Assembly: GCA_024180945.1 (NCBI GenBank)
Contig: JAKSGN010000005.1
Span: 3,162,001-3,226,000 of the forward strand
DNA length: 64,000 bases
Reading direction: 5' to 3'
Source of the DNA: Macrophomina tecta
Taxonomy: Eukaryota > Ascomycota > Dothideomycetes > Botryosphaeriales > Botryosphaeriaceae
Part shown: one piece after another, positions 1 through 11,345 of the stretch
How the letters are laid out: every line of letters starts with the position of its first letter
How positions within the stretch are numbered: the first letter of the stretch is position 1
Program-made: the position numbers and the translations under genes
Notes under the pieces: model-generated
Told to the model about the DNA's origin: nothing
What the model saw: only the letters and a program-made list of their open reading frames with translations
The model's database searches: none

Positions 1-120
1 AACAAGGGTGATATTCTTGCCATCACCCGAGAGCAGGATGACGGTTGGTGGGAAGCCGAAGTCGTCAGCAAGCCTGGGCGCGTTGGCCTGGTGCCCAGCA
101 ACTACCTTCAGAACTGTTGA
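1..120 (+). CDS. C-terminal SH3 domain (partial gene, 5' end outside window)
   Basis: Frame 1 is open from the first base and ends in TGA at 118-120. The 39 residues are the second half of an SH3 fold: an acidic RT-loop/n-Src segment (GDILAITREQDDGWWEAEV), the paired tryptophans that line the proline-peptide groove, and the closing ALYDY-fold signature GLVPSNYLQ. SH3 domains bind PxxP peptides. In fungi a C-terminal SH3 is typical of actin-patch, cytokinesis and signalling adaptors such as Abp1, Bzz1, Cdc15/Hof1 and Sla1-type proteins. The rest of the protein lies upstream of the window, so the family member cannot be chosen. The protein ends in Cys only a few residues after the SH3 domain. 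Confidence 0.85.
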   Translation, partial: NKGDILAITREQDDGWWEAEVVSKPGRVGLVPSNYLQNC

Positions 121-1739
121 GTTCGTTTTAATTACTCTTTCCTCTTTTGCCCGGCGGACACCCTTCCTCTCGCTTTCGTACATGACACACAGTCCGGGCA
201 TAGTTGCATTTGCATTTCGGTGATGGTCAAGCCGACGGTCGCTTTGATGATTTTGGGATGGTTTTGGAAGCGTTTGTTTGATTGGATTCCCCCAGATTGC
301 TGTTTTTTGAGTCGAGGTGGAGCGATGAGAGTACTATGGTCTTGGGTGTTTTATGAGTTCTGTCTTTCTTGAAAGCTTGATATCTGGCTACGACAATGCG
401 ATACACTGCAATCATCTGCACAAAGTGCTCTCATGTATTTGAAGAGATTTAAGTCTGATGAACATCTGAAAATAGCATTCGGAGTCCACCCAGGGCCGTA
501 ATTTACATCCATTCCGCACTCAATCATAGGACGATGATTATACACTCGGATAAGCGGCTACCAATCAGGAATGTGGCCAAATCCAGTATGTTGGCTTATA
601 TAGGTTTCTGGCCCTCGAAGGGCTGAGTAAAAATCATAATTACGAAAAAGGGGCTACAAGAACAAAACTTAGTGAACTTTGATGCCTCGGTCAAGGACTA
701 CGACTAACAGAGACGGTTCACCGTTGACCAAAGTCAATGGTTGACCTCCGTGCACGACCGATGATATCTTCCTGGCCAACACCTCTATTACATGGTATGG
801 TGGGATTCTGTACTTAACCAAGTTTCCAATTTATCAACAGTCATGACCCATCGAGCTGGCCTTGGCGTCCACTTATCTATCCATTCACCTCGTCCTGGAT
901 TTCTTCGGCTGGATCGGTGTCATTTGAGAGCTCTGAATCTTCATCATGCTAACTTTCCAGGGGCTCGTTCGTAGTTGTCGCGGTCAAGGTCCATTCAGAT
1001 TTTCTTCTGTATGGCCCTGAATTGGCCTTGGCATGATACTGCACACTTTCTGCTCTTTAGTGGTGGTCTTTGAGCGGTCAGTAGCATCGTGGGCGATCCC
1101 AGAAGTTCGATGGATCATGGATGGCTCCGGCCCTTGCATGTTCGTTTCACTGATAAAGTCCATTGACCTTCCGGTGACCGAGTCTCGAATAAAGTTTTTC
1201 TTGATCGACGACTATCGCGGAGGAATAACTGAATTCTGTGTCGCCGAGCGAGCTTGCTACCAAACAATGACTACTCGAAAATTTCCCTCGCAACCACAAT
1301 TACCTCACACACAAGCTGAGAAGCTGGCAAATTTATTTTCCTCCGTCCACATGGCTCGCTAATTGTACACTGACAGGGGAGGCCCTTCGAAAATCAAGTG
1401 CTGAATGCAAGTTCACCACTTTACAGCGCAGTGTCCGGTCAGGAATGGCCCGGAAAGCTGCCTGGTACGACGCTTGTTGCCTCTACACTATCGCCTCACT
1501 GAGTTAGATATTTCGCTTGCTTATATAGTGATGCCGCATGCGAGACGGAATATGAGACTGAGGCCCGCACGGTGAAACTGATGCCTCAGGTTGCGGGCCT
1601 CTTTAACCTCGTTGCCTGGGATGTTTGGAGACTTTTCATAGAAGATTGCCACGCTTATATACAGGTCAGCGCGATTTTGAGGTCGTTAAAGTAGTTCTAT
1701 TATAGATCTTCACTTCTATTCGGATCAAAGATTACACGA

Positions 1740-2490
1740 ATCCTTGATGTGTGAGGAACGAGCTGTAGATGCTGGACACGTCTTTTGGCAGTCGCCCATG
1801 TCTACTCAGCGGTCACCTGCAGTAGGACCAGGAAGTTTATGGTGGCCCCAGGAGCAGTGCCGGCTTTCAGGGACTTCGGAAGCCACTTCTATACAAATAG
1901 GCTGGTGCGGTCGAGCGTCTTCCTGACCTTGACCGACACCTCTACCGCCAGAGACGGCAGAGCTTCTAGCCATGCAGCGACTCCCGGCACCGCGCCCAGC
2001 AGCTTTACATATGAAATTTTCCGCAGCGATGAAGTGCGTGGCAATTAGCTTCTTGTGCGACCGGTGGAGCTGCCAGGCCGCCACGGCGCCCCGCTTCTCC
2101 GCTGCATCCCGAGAGCTTCAGATACGCCTCTTCGAGGGCGCATTCTTGGTACGCACGCCTTCACTTGTATAATAAGGAGTGCCCTCAGCTGAGGATTTGG
2201 TACTCCGGCAGCAGGGAGTTGTTTACGCCCATGACGTCCCACCGGCCGCGTTGGACGTTCGCGAAGGTCGGCCGCTGCCAGAAACACGTGCCGGGGACGG
2301 CTATCGAAGAAATTTGGACCAAGTCACCCTAACAGCTGGCCTCCTCGGGGGTCGAGAACTGAAGGTGGCACATGATCTGTTAGCTTCACTGGTCCGAAAT
2401 ATTCGGCGGGGGCACGAGTCACTTACCAGGTAGACGACACCCGGCGTGCAGGCCGCCATTGCTCAGGTCAAAGCGCATAGGCACATACTT
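1740..2490 (-). pseudogene. Decayed protein-coding fragments, family unknown
   Basis: Read on the minus strand, adjacent short stretches have a plausible protein composition but sit in different frames. About 2205-2330 reads PGTCFWQRPTFANVQRGRW and continues to a TGA. About 2000-2180 has AWQLHRSHKKLIATHFIAAE. About 1740-2020 has LLGAVPGVAAWLEALPSLAV, and its continuation contains an in-frame TAG. A possible donor (GTAAGT near 2430) and a TAG acceptor exist, but no splicing scheme gives one open frame. I do not recognise the family. A young orphan gene with odd splicing is possible; decay is more likely. Confidence 0.3.
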
Positions 2491-3313
2491 TATGAGAATA
2501 CCTAGTTAGTCATCCATACCCCGCCAGTTAAGTTCAAGGTAGTTAATCATAGATTAGAGAGAACCTTCGACGTCCACGGCAGAGGACGATGACGGGCAGG
2601 AAAACCGCAGCTATGTCATGTACACCATTGTCACTGAATAAAGATAGTCAACTAGATCGAGCGATTGAGCGACTGACTCTGTCGGAGAAATCGGATAAAG
2701 GAAATGAAGGCACCACCGCCCGGGAAGGGCCCCAGAGCGTAGCCGACGACTTTGTTGGTGGACATATCCTTTTGGGCTTTACATCCAAGGGACGCTTACT
2801 GGATGATGTGTTTTATCCTTCAGGAAGTGTTGAGGGTGTGTGTTTAAGTAGTGTCTTGCAAGACCGCAAAACTTTTAGAAGTCACTGGGGATTCGGATGA
2901 TTCCGATGGGCTACATAGTTTACAAAAGCATTTTGCTGGCAGATTTGGTCACACAAGGGCGGTGAAAGGCTAAGAATTCGTAGCTTAACAAGTATGTGCT
3001 ATACTTCTCATCTTTGCCGGTCGCAAGTGAATGCTGTGGTGCTACTCAAAATCCGCCCAGGCCGCCGATGACTTGTCTCTCTGCCAATCGAAGTGTCTGC
3101 ATCCGAAATGGTCGTAGGCTGATATTGAATCTGTTTATAAATTGACTACATTTGCTTTTTTGGCCTCCCTAAGGAGCTGACAACACAAAATAATCTTGGA
3201 CGCTATGTTATTCGGTGGATACCGATCGCTTCCAAAATCCCCTCATTTAGCTTCCAACTGCTAATCGTGATTCTTGCAGCCAATCAATTAGCATCGCATC
3301 AGCTCTTGTTCCA

Positions 3314-3665
3314 TCAAATGGCTGGGGAGACAGAGCAGTGGGGCTGAGCCTGAACCAGGGCCAAGCTGTTCATATCTCTCACGCTGCTGTTGTCATATTT
3401 TCCTCGTTCAGAAAATATACAGGGAGACCCTAAGTCCTTCTTGAGCATCATACCTTTGTTGGTATGCGAGAGGAAAACCTGAGATGCAAGCAGGTAAATT
3501 TCGACAGCCGGAGGGCCCAGTATAAGGCTAGGAACCACTATCACCATCAGGTTACATGCTTCGCCTCCAAAGGCAAGCCGGTCCTGAACATGCTTTTCTA
3601 TTTCGACTCTCCCCATTCTGCACACAGCCGCCGATGTAATCGCAGTGAGGACTATTGCTGTACGT
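3314..3665 (-). pseudogene. Possible relic of a multi-pass membrane protein
   Basis: The minus-strand frame reads through two hydrophobic stretches. One lies upstream of the first ATG (RTAIVLTAITSAAV). The second is LMVIVVPSLILGPPAVEIYL. A short polar loop separates them. The arrangement resembles two helices of a fungal seven-helix protein such as an RTA1-like family member, but the match is by eye and weak. No matching exons are visible on either side, so a fragment rather than a gene is the best reading. Confidence 0.2.
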
Positions 3666-4095
3666 TGTAAATTTACGAGACGATTATAGCGGCAGGCCGG
3701 CTATTTATTTCCTTAAAACCTTTCAGGACGGTGAAAAAGGTCAACCTTAGTCCGCTCAAGGACACTACACCCCTTTTATTCTAGCAAAATTCCTCCAGAT
3801 TTCCCCCATTATACTTACGGAGGCGAAAGGTTGACTGAGGTTACTAGAAAATCTATTGTTTTCGTATTGGACCGAGGTGCCAAGGCAGCCGTAAATCAAT
3901 AAACCAATGCACATCGTACGGCAAAACATGCCCAGCGCACAATACAATGAGAGACGCTCCTCTGTGTATGTTTCTCCACCATGTAGCCCACACGGCTAGT
4001 GCTCAAGCGTTCTTGAAAACGACTTGTAAAACGACTCGTTTATCCCGGCGTATGAGAAGACCGGCCGTGCAACGTATCGGCGGATTATCCTTAGC

Positions 4096-4143
4096 CTCAC
4101 ATTATTCGGAACTAACAGTCGACTGTTAGCTCCGGATAGTGAG
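4096..4143. repeat. Nested palindrome upstream of the glycosyltransferase
   Basis: The core CTAACAGTCGACTGTTAG (4112-4129) is a perfect 18-bp palindrome. Imperfect outer arms extend it: 4096-4110 (CTCACATTATTCGGA) pairs with 4131-4143 (TCCGGATAGTGAG) with a 2-nt bulge. It lies about 140 bp before the ATG at 4284. It could be a dimeric transcription-factor site or a footprint of a transposon end. No target-site duplication is obvious. Confidence 0.6.
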
Positions 4144-4283
4144 CGCTAACGGCATCTCGTAAACATGCGAATTCGTATAACTATACGGCCAAACTACTAG
4201 ATCACCTTTGCATTCGCACTGCGCCTTGACTGCCTCCCCCAACAATTTGACTGCGCAAATCTGTCAAGATAGCCGACAGTGGC

Positions 4284-7199
4284 ATGTGTCTGCCAGATGC
4301 TTTGTCTTCCGAGCCCCCTACTTCATACCAGGATGCCACTGCAACGCTAGTCAATGACAGTGCCGAAGTAAGAGGTGAGCCGCATCAACCCAAATACTTC
4401 GCTCGATCACTAATTCCAAACCAGATGATGGCCGTGTCGACGTGGATCTCGATTCGAGGCTCGGCAGGACACTCTCTAAGCTGTTCGTCCATCCACCACA
4501 GATCATCCCTCCCGAAGCGCCCCCCGCCTACGTGGAGCCTCGCAATTTCAACCTGAAGCTCAACATCGTCATCCAAGTCGTCGGCAGCAGGGGCGACGTC
4601 CAGCCTTTCATCGCTCTGGGCAACGAACTGCAAAATCATGGCCACCGTGTCCGTCTGGCAACGCACGACGTGTTCGAAGACTTTGTTCGGGAGGCCGGCC
4701 TCGGATTCTATCCTATCGGAGGCGACCCCACCGAACTCATGGCGTACATGGTCAAGAACCCCGGGCTGATCCCCAACATGCAAAGTCTCCGTCAAGGTGA
4801 CATCCAAGGTAAGCGGAAGATGGTTGAGGAGATGCTGCACGGTTGCTGGAGAAGCTGCATCGACCCTGATCCGGTGTTGGACTCACCGTTCGTTGCCGAC
4901 GCTATAATCGCGAATCCGCCGAGTTTTGCGCACGTTCACTGCGCTCAGGCTCTGGGCGTGCCAGTTCATTTGATGTTTACGATGCCATGGAGTAGGGCTA
5001 CGGCGTTTCCGCATCCTCTGGCTAATCTGAAGTACGGGGGCACTGACTATGGAATGGCCAACTGCATCTCGTACGGTATCGTGGAATGGATGACCTGGCA
5101 AGGGTGAGTGTGAGCACGCAACTACTAGGAGGGTTCAGCTGACCATCCCTCAGACTAGGTGACGTGATCAATGAATGGAGACACTCAATTGATCTCGAGC
5201 CTGTGCCGATCACTGAGGCGCCAAGCCTTGCGGAAACGCTGAAGATTCCGTTCACTTATTGTTGGTCCCCTGCATTAGTACCTAAACCCGCCGACTGGCC
5301 CTCATACATAGGTGTGATTATCTGTTCCGTCTTATTCAGAATATCAGCTGATAGAAACAGATGTCCGTGGATTTTTCTTCCGCGATCCTCCTGATTACAA
5401 AGCATCTCCCGAACTCTACGAATTCCTCAATGCCGGACCTCCACCAGTTTATATTGGATTCGGCAGTATAGTCATTGAAGATCCTGAGAAGATGAGCTCG
5501 CTGCTTGTCGAAGCAGTGAGGATATCGGGTGTCCGAGCCATCATCTCGAAAGGATGGTCGAACCTCGACGGCCCTCCAGACAACAGCATCTTCTACCTGG
5601 GCGATTGCCCCCACGGATGGCTCTTCCAGCACGTTTCTGCCGTTGTACACCACGGCGGGGCGGGCAAAACTGCCTGCGGGCTTCTGAACGGCCAACCAAC
5701 CACCATAGTTCCCTTCTTCGGAGAGTCAGTACCGCCATCCCATCCCTCAATCGCAACAACTAACATGTCACAGCCAACCCTTCTGGGGCAACATGGTAGC
5801 AGCAGCAGGAGCCGGCCCAGGCCCCATACCACACAGAACACTGACCGCAAACTGTCTCGCGGAGGCAATAAGGTTCTGCCTGACTGCAGAAGCATCCGCA
5901 GCAGCAAGGCGCATCGCCGACAAGATGCGCGTGGAATCAGGCGTCAAGGCAGCTCTGGAGTCCTTCCACGCTAATCTCCCAATCGAGAGGCTCTGCTGCG
6001 AGCTGCTCCCCGACCAACCCGCCGCCTGGACGCTGAGTAAAGGCAAGTGGAAGAAGTCCATCAAACTCTCGAAACTCGCCGCGGAGGTGCTCACGCAGCA
6101 CCTGGGCCTGGGCAGGAAGAACTTGAAACGGTAAGCCCGCTCCTCGCGTCGGGAGTCGAACCAGCCATTGCGGCGGCACAACTGTTCACAAGACATCGAT
6201 GACATTCGACGTCCTCCAACTCTCTCCCCTCCTTATCCATTCAAGCCTACCCACCAACCCGCTTACCTTCTAACGCGGCGCCTGCGCTTCCAGATACGAA
6301 TCCAAGCCGTTCATAATCGACAACAAGCACTGGGGCCCCGTGACCGGTGTCTCGTCCGCCGCTGTAGGAACAAGCTCCGACATAGTCACCGCCACGGCCG
6401 GCATCTTCCTCGACCCGGTCAAGGAGTACCGACGGGGCCGCAGCCGGCGCGGCTCCACGTCCTCGCACGCAACGACGACGACGATGACGTCCCTGCGCCC
6501 GCCGTCAACCGCAACCAGCGCCGCGGAAGACGCTGCTGCTCACTCTTCCGCGCGGCCCGGCAGCGTCGCGGGTACTGGCTCGGAAGTCACCACCAGCACC
6601 ATCTCGTCGTCGTCGTCATCGTCCTCTTCCGCCTCCTCCTCCTCCTCCTCACCGTCGAAGAAGACGAAGGAGAGGGACGGCCAAGGAAACGGTGAGAGAT
6701 CTGGTACAAGTAGCAATAGCGGCGACAGGGGCATCAGCGGCAAGACAGCAGGCGCCATGGCCGCCGCGTCGGGCAAGAGCCTGGGCAAGGCCATCGGCGC
6801 CTACAGCAAGGGCGTCGCGGTCGACGTGCCGCTCGCGCTGACGGACGGCATGCGCGCGGTGCGCGACCACGGGCCGGTCAAGGGGTGGGAAGAGCGGCGC
6901 CGCCGTCGCGGGCAAGAACTTCGCGTACGGCATGGGCGAGGGGCTGACGGACGTGTTCGTGCAGCCCTACAAGGGCGCGCGGGAAGGGGTATGTCAGCTT
7001 GTATACAAAGACCACTGGGGCGCTGCTGGGGCTGGTGGCGTATCCTGGGCAAGGCATTGCGAAAAGTCTCCATAGGGCGGCGCATGGAAAGACGGCTAAG
7101 GCGGTGGTGGCGGAGGGGGAGTGGGTGGGGAGGGAGCGCGGGGAGGAGGCGCGCAGAAGGGTGATGGCGGCGTATGGTGCGTTGCGGCCCGGGTCTTAG
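4284..7199 (+). CDS. UDP-sugar:sterol glycosyltransferase, GT28/UGT80-like, frame-disrupted tail
   Basis: Six exons: 4284-4374, 4425-5103, 5154-5311, 5361-5724, 5774-6130 and 6294 onward. Splicing restores the family N-terminus (DDGRVDVDLDSRLGRTLSKL), the GT28 N-domain (IQVVGSRGDVQPFIALGNEL) and the C-domain UDP-binding region (VYIGFGSIVI, LGDCPHGWLF, VVHHGGAGKTACG, PFFGDQPFWGN). The family moves glucose from UDP-glucose to a membrane sterol. Unlike Atg26 there is no PH or GRAM domain. The usual HHGGAGTT is AGKT here. A Ser-rich linker (about 6460-6660) precedes a conserved tail. In that tail the family-like reading moves from frame 1 to frame 2 near 6885 (KSGAAVAGKNFAYGMGEGL) and to frame 0 near 6985 (YTKTTGALLGLVAYPGQG). 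The original frame stays open to 7164, giving 839 aa with a scrambled end. The catalytic part looks intact; the tail does not. Confidence 0.85.
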
Positions 7200-8305
7200 G
7201 GTTTGGCTTTGTTCAAGGCGAGGAAATTTCCATCTTGGTTTTCCGGCGTATTCTAGATGTCTGTTGCATGATGCGAATTTTGGTGTTGGGCCTTCGTGCT
7301 AAGTTCGGACTTAAACTCTCTCATTAAAGCAAGTCCTCGCGCTTCCATCAAACCTTCTGCCTGTAATTGCATTTGATTGCCAAAAAGGCAAAAAAGCCTT
7401 CAGCTATGATAGCCTTGAAGTATCCCAGCCCCCGAACACGCGCACCGTTTCCCCTGAGCACCGCCCTACTTTGCCGTGCCGACTTTGAGGGTCGGCGTCA
7501 AGCTCGCCTGGGAGGGAAGCTTGGGCAACCAACCACAACAAACCACGCAAATCACTATATCAGCCCAGCAGTGCGCGGATAAAGCCGAGCACTAGTCTCA
7601 GAACTCCGCGAATTCTCTGTACCCACGTCGTAGTTACCCATAAACACTAGCGGGCATCATACCCACACAGCCACAACACTTAAACCATACCTTGTCGATA
7701 AAGCCTACTTTTCCGGCCATTACTCCGTCAATAAAAAGGCAGAATGACCGGGGACACCCCAGGCCTTGTCAAAAACACGCCCACACCGCCACGTTCGTAT
7801 AAGCATGCGTGGCACGCCCGGGCCCCTGGGGGGAGAGCCTCAAACGCCGGAGCAGGGACCCCTTTAATCTGCTCCGAGACACCTGACATCAGAGCTGAAA
7901 AAAGAACCAGTTCACTACCTTACTTTTTTTTTTTTTTTAGCAGTTGTAGACCCGACTCGGAGTGGGGCAGAATGTTCACTAGATCCAAGCACAGAAGATG
8001 ATTATTTGGGACAGAGTACTAGAATTTGTTGTAGTCTCGCTATTTCCTTTCCTGATATTATCTGTGCAGTATAGCTGATAAGCTGTTACTCGCACATTCA
8101 AAGACTGATTACGTCTTTTTCAGTTCCCGTCAGATCGCTTTCCTTTTCCTTGATAATGACTAAAATGAGAGAGATATTTGCAAAAGCTATGAACAGTGAA
8201 AGATGTAAAGGAAAGATGCAAATGTGTCACGGTGGAGGAGGCGTCGGTATTCCAGATACACATTACACATTCAGGATAGAAAACGTTGGAATGAGTTGAA
8301 CACGC
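7200..8305. other. Intergenic, convergent 3' ends
   Basis: This lies between the 3' end of the glycosyltransferase and the 3' end of the minus-strand CFEM gene. It contains a 15-T tract at 7924-7938 and AT-rich sequence at 8000-8260 that could hold poly(A) signals for both genes. No coding region is supported. Confidence 0.6.
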
Positions 8306-11300
8306 TTAGAGCATGAAGATAGCGGCGACCAGACCCGCACCAACCATGGAGCCAGCGTTCTTAAGGCTCGAGGCCGCGCCAGTGAAGGCGGGAGGAGTCG
8401 AAACCGGAGTGCCAGCGGGGGTACCGACGGGGGTGGTGGGAACGACAACCGAGCTGAAGGTGGGGGCCTGGTAGCCACCCTCGACACCGCCGGTAGGAGT
8501 AGCGACGGCAGAAGAAGTGAGAGTGGCGGGAGCAGAGGCCGGGGTGCCCTGGGCAAGACCAGTCTGGACGGTTGGGACACCGTTGACGATCGCTGTGGTG
8601 GTCTGGAAGGTAACCTGGGGCACAACGACCTGGGTGGAGAGGACACTGGTGGTGGAGCTCGAAGGAATGGTGTAGCCAGCGCTCTCGCCAGTGCTGTACG
8701 TGCAGGGGACGGTTACGGTTTGCACAACGGAAATGGTGGTAACCGGCTGAGCCGAGGAGACAGCAGGGGCGGAGGTAGCGCCTTCAACAGCAGAAGAAGC
8801 AACGGGCGCCTGAGACGAGCTGCCATAGGTAGGGGCAGCGGGAGCAGACGTCGGAGCAGGCGAAGATGCGCCACCCTCAACACCGCTGCTCGCGGGGACC
8901 GAGGAAGCGGGGGCCGAGACGACTGGGACAGAAGCCTCAAGAGTCTGCGTGGCCGTAACGGGGCAAATGGTTGTAGAAACCTCAACGGTCTGCGTAACGA
9001 CAACCTCAGAAGTGCTGCCTTGCTCATCAGTGGAGACAGAGGTGGAGAAGGCGGTGGAGTAGACCGTGCTAGTGCTCAGGCTGGTGATCACGGTCGTCTG
9101 GGGCTGAGCAGGGGCGCTAGGAGCCGGAGACGACTCAGATCCTTCAACACCACTCGAGGCGGGGACCGAAGGAGTCTCAGTAGCAGTGACGGGGCAGATA
9201 GTAGTGCCAACCGAGACAGTCTGGGTAACAACCACTTCAGAGGTGCTTCCCTGCTCGTTGGTGCTCACAGACGTAGAGACAGCCGTGGAGTAGATGGTCG
9301 AAGTGCTGAAAGAAGTGGTAGCGGGCGTGGTCTGGGGCTGCGCAGGACTGCTGGGAACAGGAGTAGACTCGGAGCCCTCAACACCGCTGGAGGCAGGAAC
9401 AGAGGGCGTACCAGCGGGAGCAGACTCAGCAGGGCTGGAGGCAGGGGCACTGGGAGTCTCGGTAGCAGTAACAGGGCACACAGTAGTAGAAATGGCGACC
9501 ACGCTGGTAACCACGGCGGGAGTGCCAGAGCTGGCCGGGCAGTTGGTAACCTCCGGAGCGCACGAAGTGATGGTGTGGAGCTCGGTGGCGTAAACGGTGG
9601 AGGTCGAGTAGGAAACAACAGAACCGACAGCGGGGGTGCTGGCCTCGCCAGAGACGCCGGACGAGGCGAGAGGAGTCTCGGAAGCGACGGGAGTGGTAGG
9701 AACACCAATGGTGACGGAAGTCGGCACATTCGTGATCAGACCAGGGTTGGAGGGCACGTAGGCAGCGCAGATACCAGTCAAGTAAGAAAGAGCCTCGGAG
9801 ATCTCAGAATCGCTGGCACCCCAAGCAGTAACGCAGTCGATGACCTTCTTAGTGAAGTCGGCTTCCTTGCAGTAGCAGTCAGAGTCAGTGTTACCCTTGC
9901 ATCCAACCTTGGAGATCCAAGAGTTGAGACACTTGGGCAGGACACCGGGGCAGTTTGCGGACGGCGCGGCAGGGGTGGAAGAAGCAACAGCAGACGAGAC
10001 GACGCTGGAGCCGCCGTAGACGGGAGTAGACCCCGAAGGGAATCCGCCAAAGCCAGGAGTCGAAGCGCCAGGGAAGGAGCCAGCAGGGGTCGAAACATCG
10101 CCGCTCACCTCCGAGCTGAGAGGAGCAGACGGCGAGGAGCCGTAAGGAGCAGAGCCAGCCGGAACGGAAGCGGAACCAGTCTCGGAGACGGGGCAAATGG
10201 TGGTCGAGACGGCAACGATGCTCGTAACAACGGCGGGGGTGCCGCTGCGGGCGGGGCAGTTGGTGACCTCGGGGGCACACGAAGTCACGGTGTAAACGCT
10301 AGTGGCATAGACAGTGGACTGGGTGAAACCGGCAGGGATGGTGCCGTTCTGCGAGTACGGGATCTCGACGCTGCTGCTGGCACCACCGCTGACATCGGTG
10401 GAGGCGGCCGGGGAGGTAACGACAGGCACGCCAGGAGTGCTGATAGACGGCACGGGGAAGCCAGGGTAGCCAGGAGTCTCGGTGCCGGGGGTGGCAACGC
10501 TCGTGGCGACGCTGGGGGATCCACCGGAGGGGAAGACGAAAGAGGGGGTGTAGACGTCAGGAGTGCTCACTGCAGGAACACTGATGAGAGTCGAGGCACT
10601 GAAGCCGAAAGAATAGGAAGCGGCAGTGGAGGCCTCGACCTCGGTGGAAGCAGAGGCAGTGGTCTCGCCGTTCTGGCCGCATTCCCAGCCAATGCTGTGG
10701 ATACCGAACTCGCAGTCCTCGTTGTCGGAGTGGTCAGGGAGCTTCCAGGAGACGGAAGTGGCACCACCACACTGCTCGTTCTTGACAATGGTACCGCCAG
10801 AGCTGCAAGATGAGGTGTGCTTGCAGGTGGAGCCGTCGGGCATGCCGTAGTGGAATTCGACGTCGGTGTCCTTGTCGGTCGAAACGTGGAATTCGCCGAC
10901 GGAGAAGCCCTTGGACTTCTGAGAGCCGGAGCACTCAATCTTGGGGTTCTCGGAGATGTTCTTGGTGAGGGAGCCCAGGGCGCACTTGGAGCCGAAAGTC
11001 CTCTTGGTCAGGGCATCGCGCTTGCCGAACTTGTTGGTGCAAGTGAGACCGCTGGCCTCGAAGCCGGAGTAGGAAGCGCCAATGCTGGCGCCGACGGCAA
11101 TGCCACTCCAGTCCCAGCCGGACTTCTGGGAATCGGTGCATTCATTGTCGGTGTTGAAAGGAGTGGAGAAGCGGTCCCCCGAGTTTCCCCAGAGAGAAGC
11201 GCCAGCGCCGAAGCCAAAGCCAAGAGAGCCGAAGGTCTGGTGGTGGTCAGAGAAGAGGGCAGAAATGGCAGGCGGGGACGGGACTCACAGCCGCAGCCTG

Positions 11301-11345
11301 CTGAGCGGCAAGACCTCCAATGAGGAGCGAAGTAGCCGTCTTCAT
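8306..11345 (-). CDS. GPI-anchored CFEM cell-wall protein with Ser/Thr/Pro-rich repeats
   Basis: Two exons: 11345-11289 and 11236-8306 (52-nt intron), about 995 aa. The first exon encodes a secretion signal (MKTATSLLIGGLAAQQAAA). A glycine/aromatic-rich, cysteine-containing domain of about 220 residues follows, with a Lys-Arg site (DALTKR) typical of Kex2 cleavage. A CFEM-type eight-cysteine domain is centred near 9760-9955 (CPGVLPKCLNSW, DSDCYCKEADF, VIDCVTAWGAS, LTGICAAY). Long Ser/Thr/Val/Pro stretches flank it, with repeats built on TVYATxxxTITSCAPEVTNCP and STTICPVTATET. The C-terminus is a GPI-addition signal ending in a hydrophobic tail (AGLVAAIFML). CFEM proteins act in haem/iron capture, adhesion or wall structure; the role here is not determined. 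A 697-codon frame on the opposite strand is a composition artefact. Confidence 0.88.

Larger units (their letters stand above)
121..4283. other. Long gene-poor intergenic region with coding relics
   Basis: About 4.2 kb with no intact recognisable gene. No reading frame exceeds about 110 codons. Several short minus-strand stretches look protein-like but are broken by stops or frame changes, notably about 1740-2490 and 3314-3665. A 10-bp stem hairpin lies at 1560-1601 and an 18-bp perfect palindrome at 4112-4129. I see no transposase, terminal repeats or RNA gene. Confidence 0.6.

Noticed and set aside
8720..10813. 697-codon ORF on the plus strand, Arg/Gly/Ser-rich
   Set aside because: Exact antisense of the repeat-rich CFEM gene; its openness follows from Ser/Thr/Pro/Val codon bias. 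The minus-strand protein has a signal peptide, CFEM cysteines and GPI signal.
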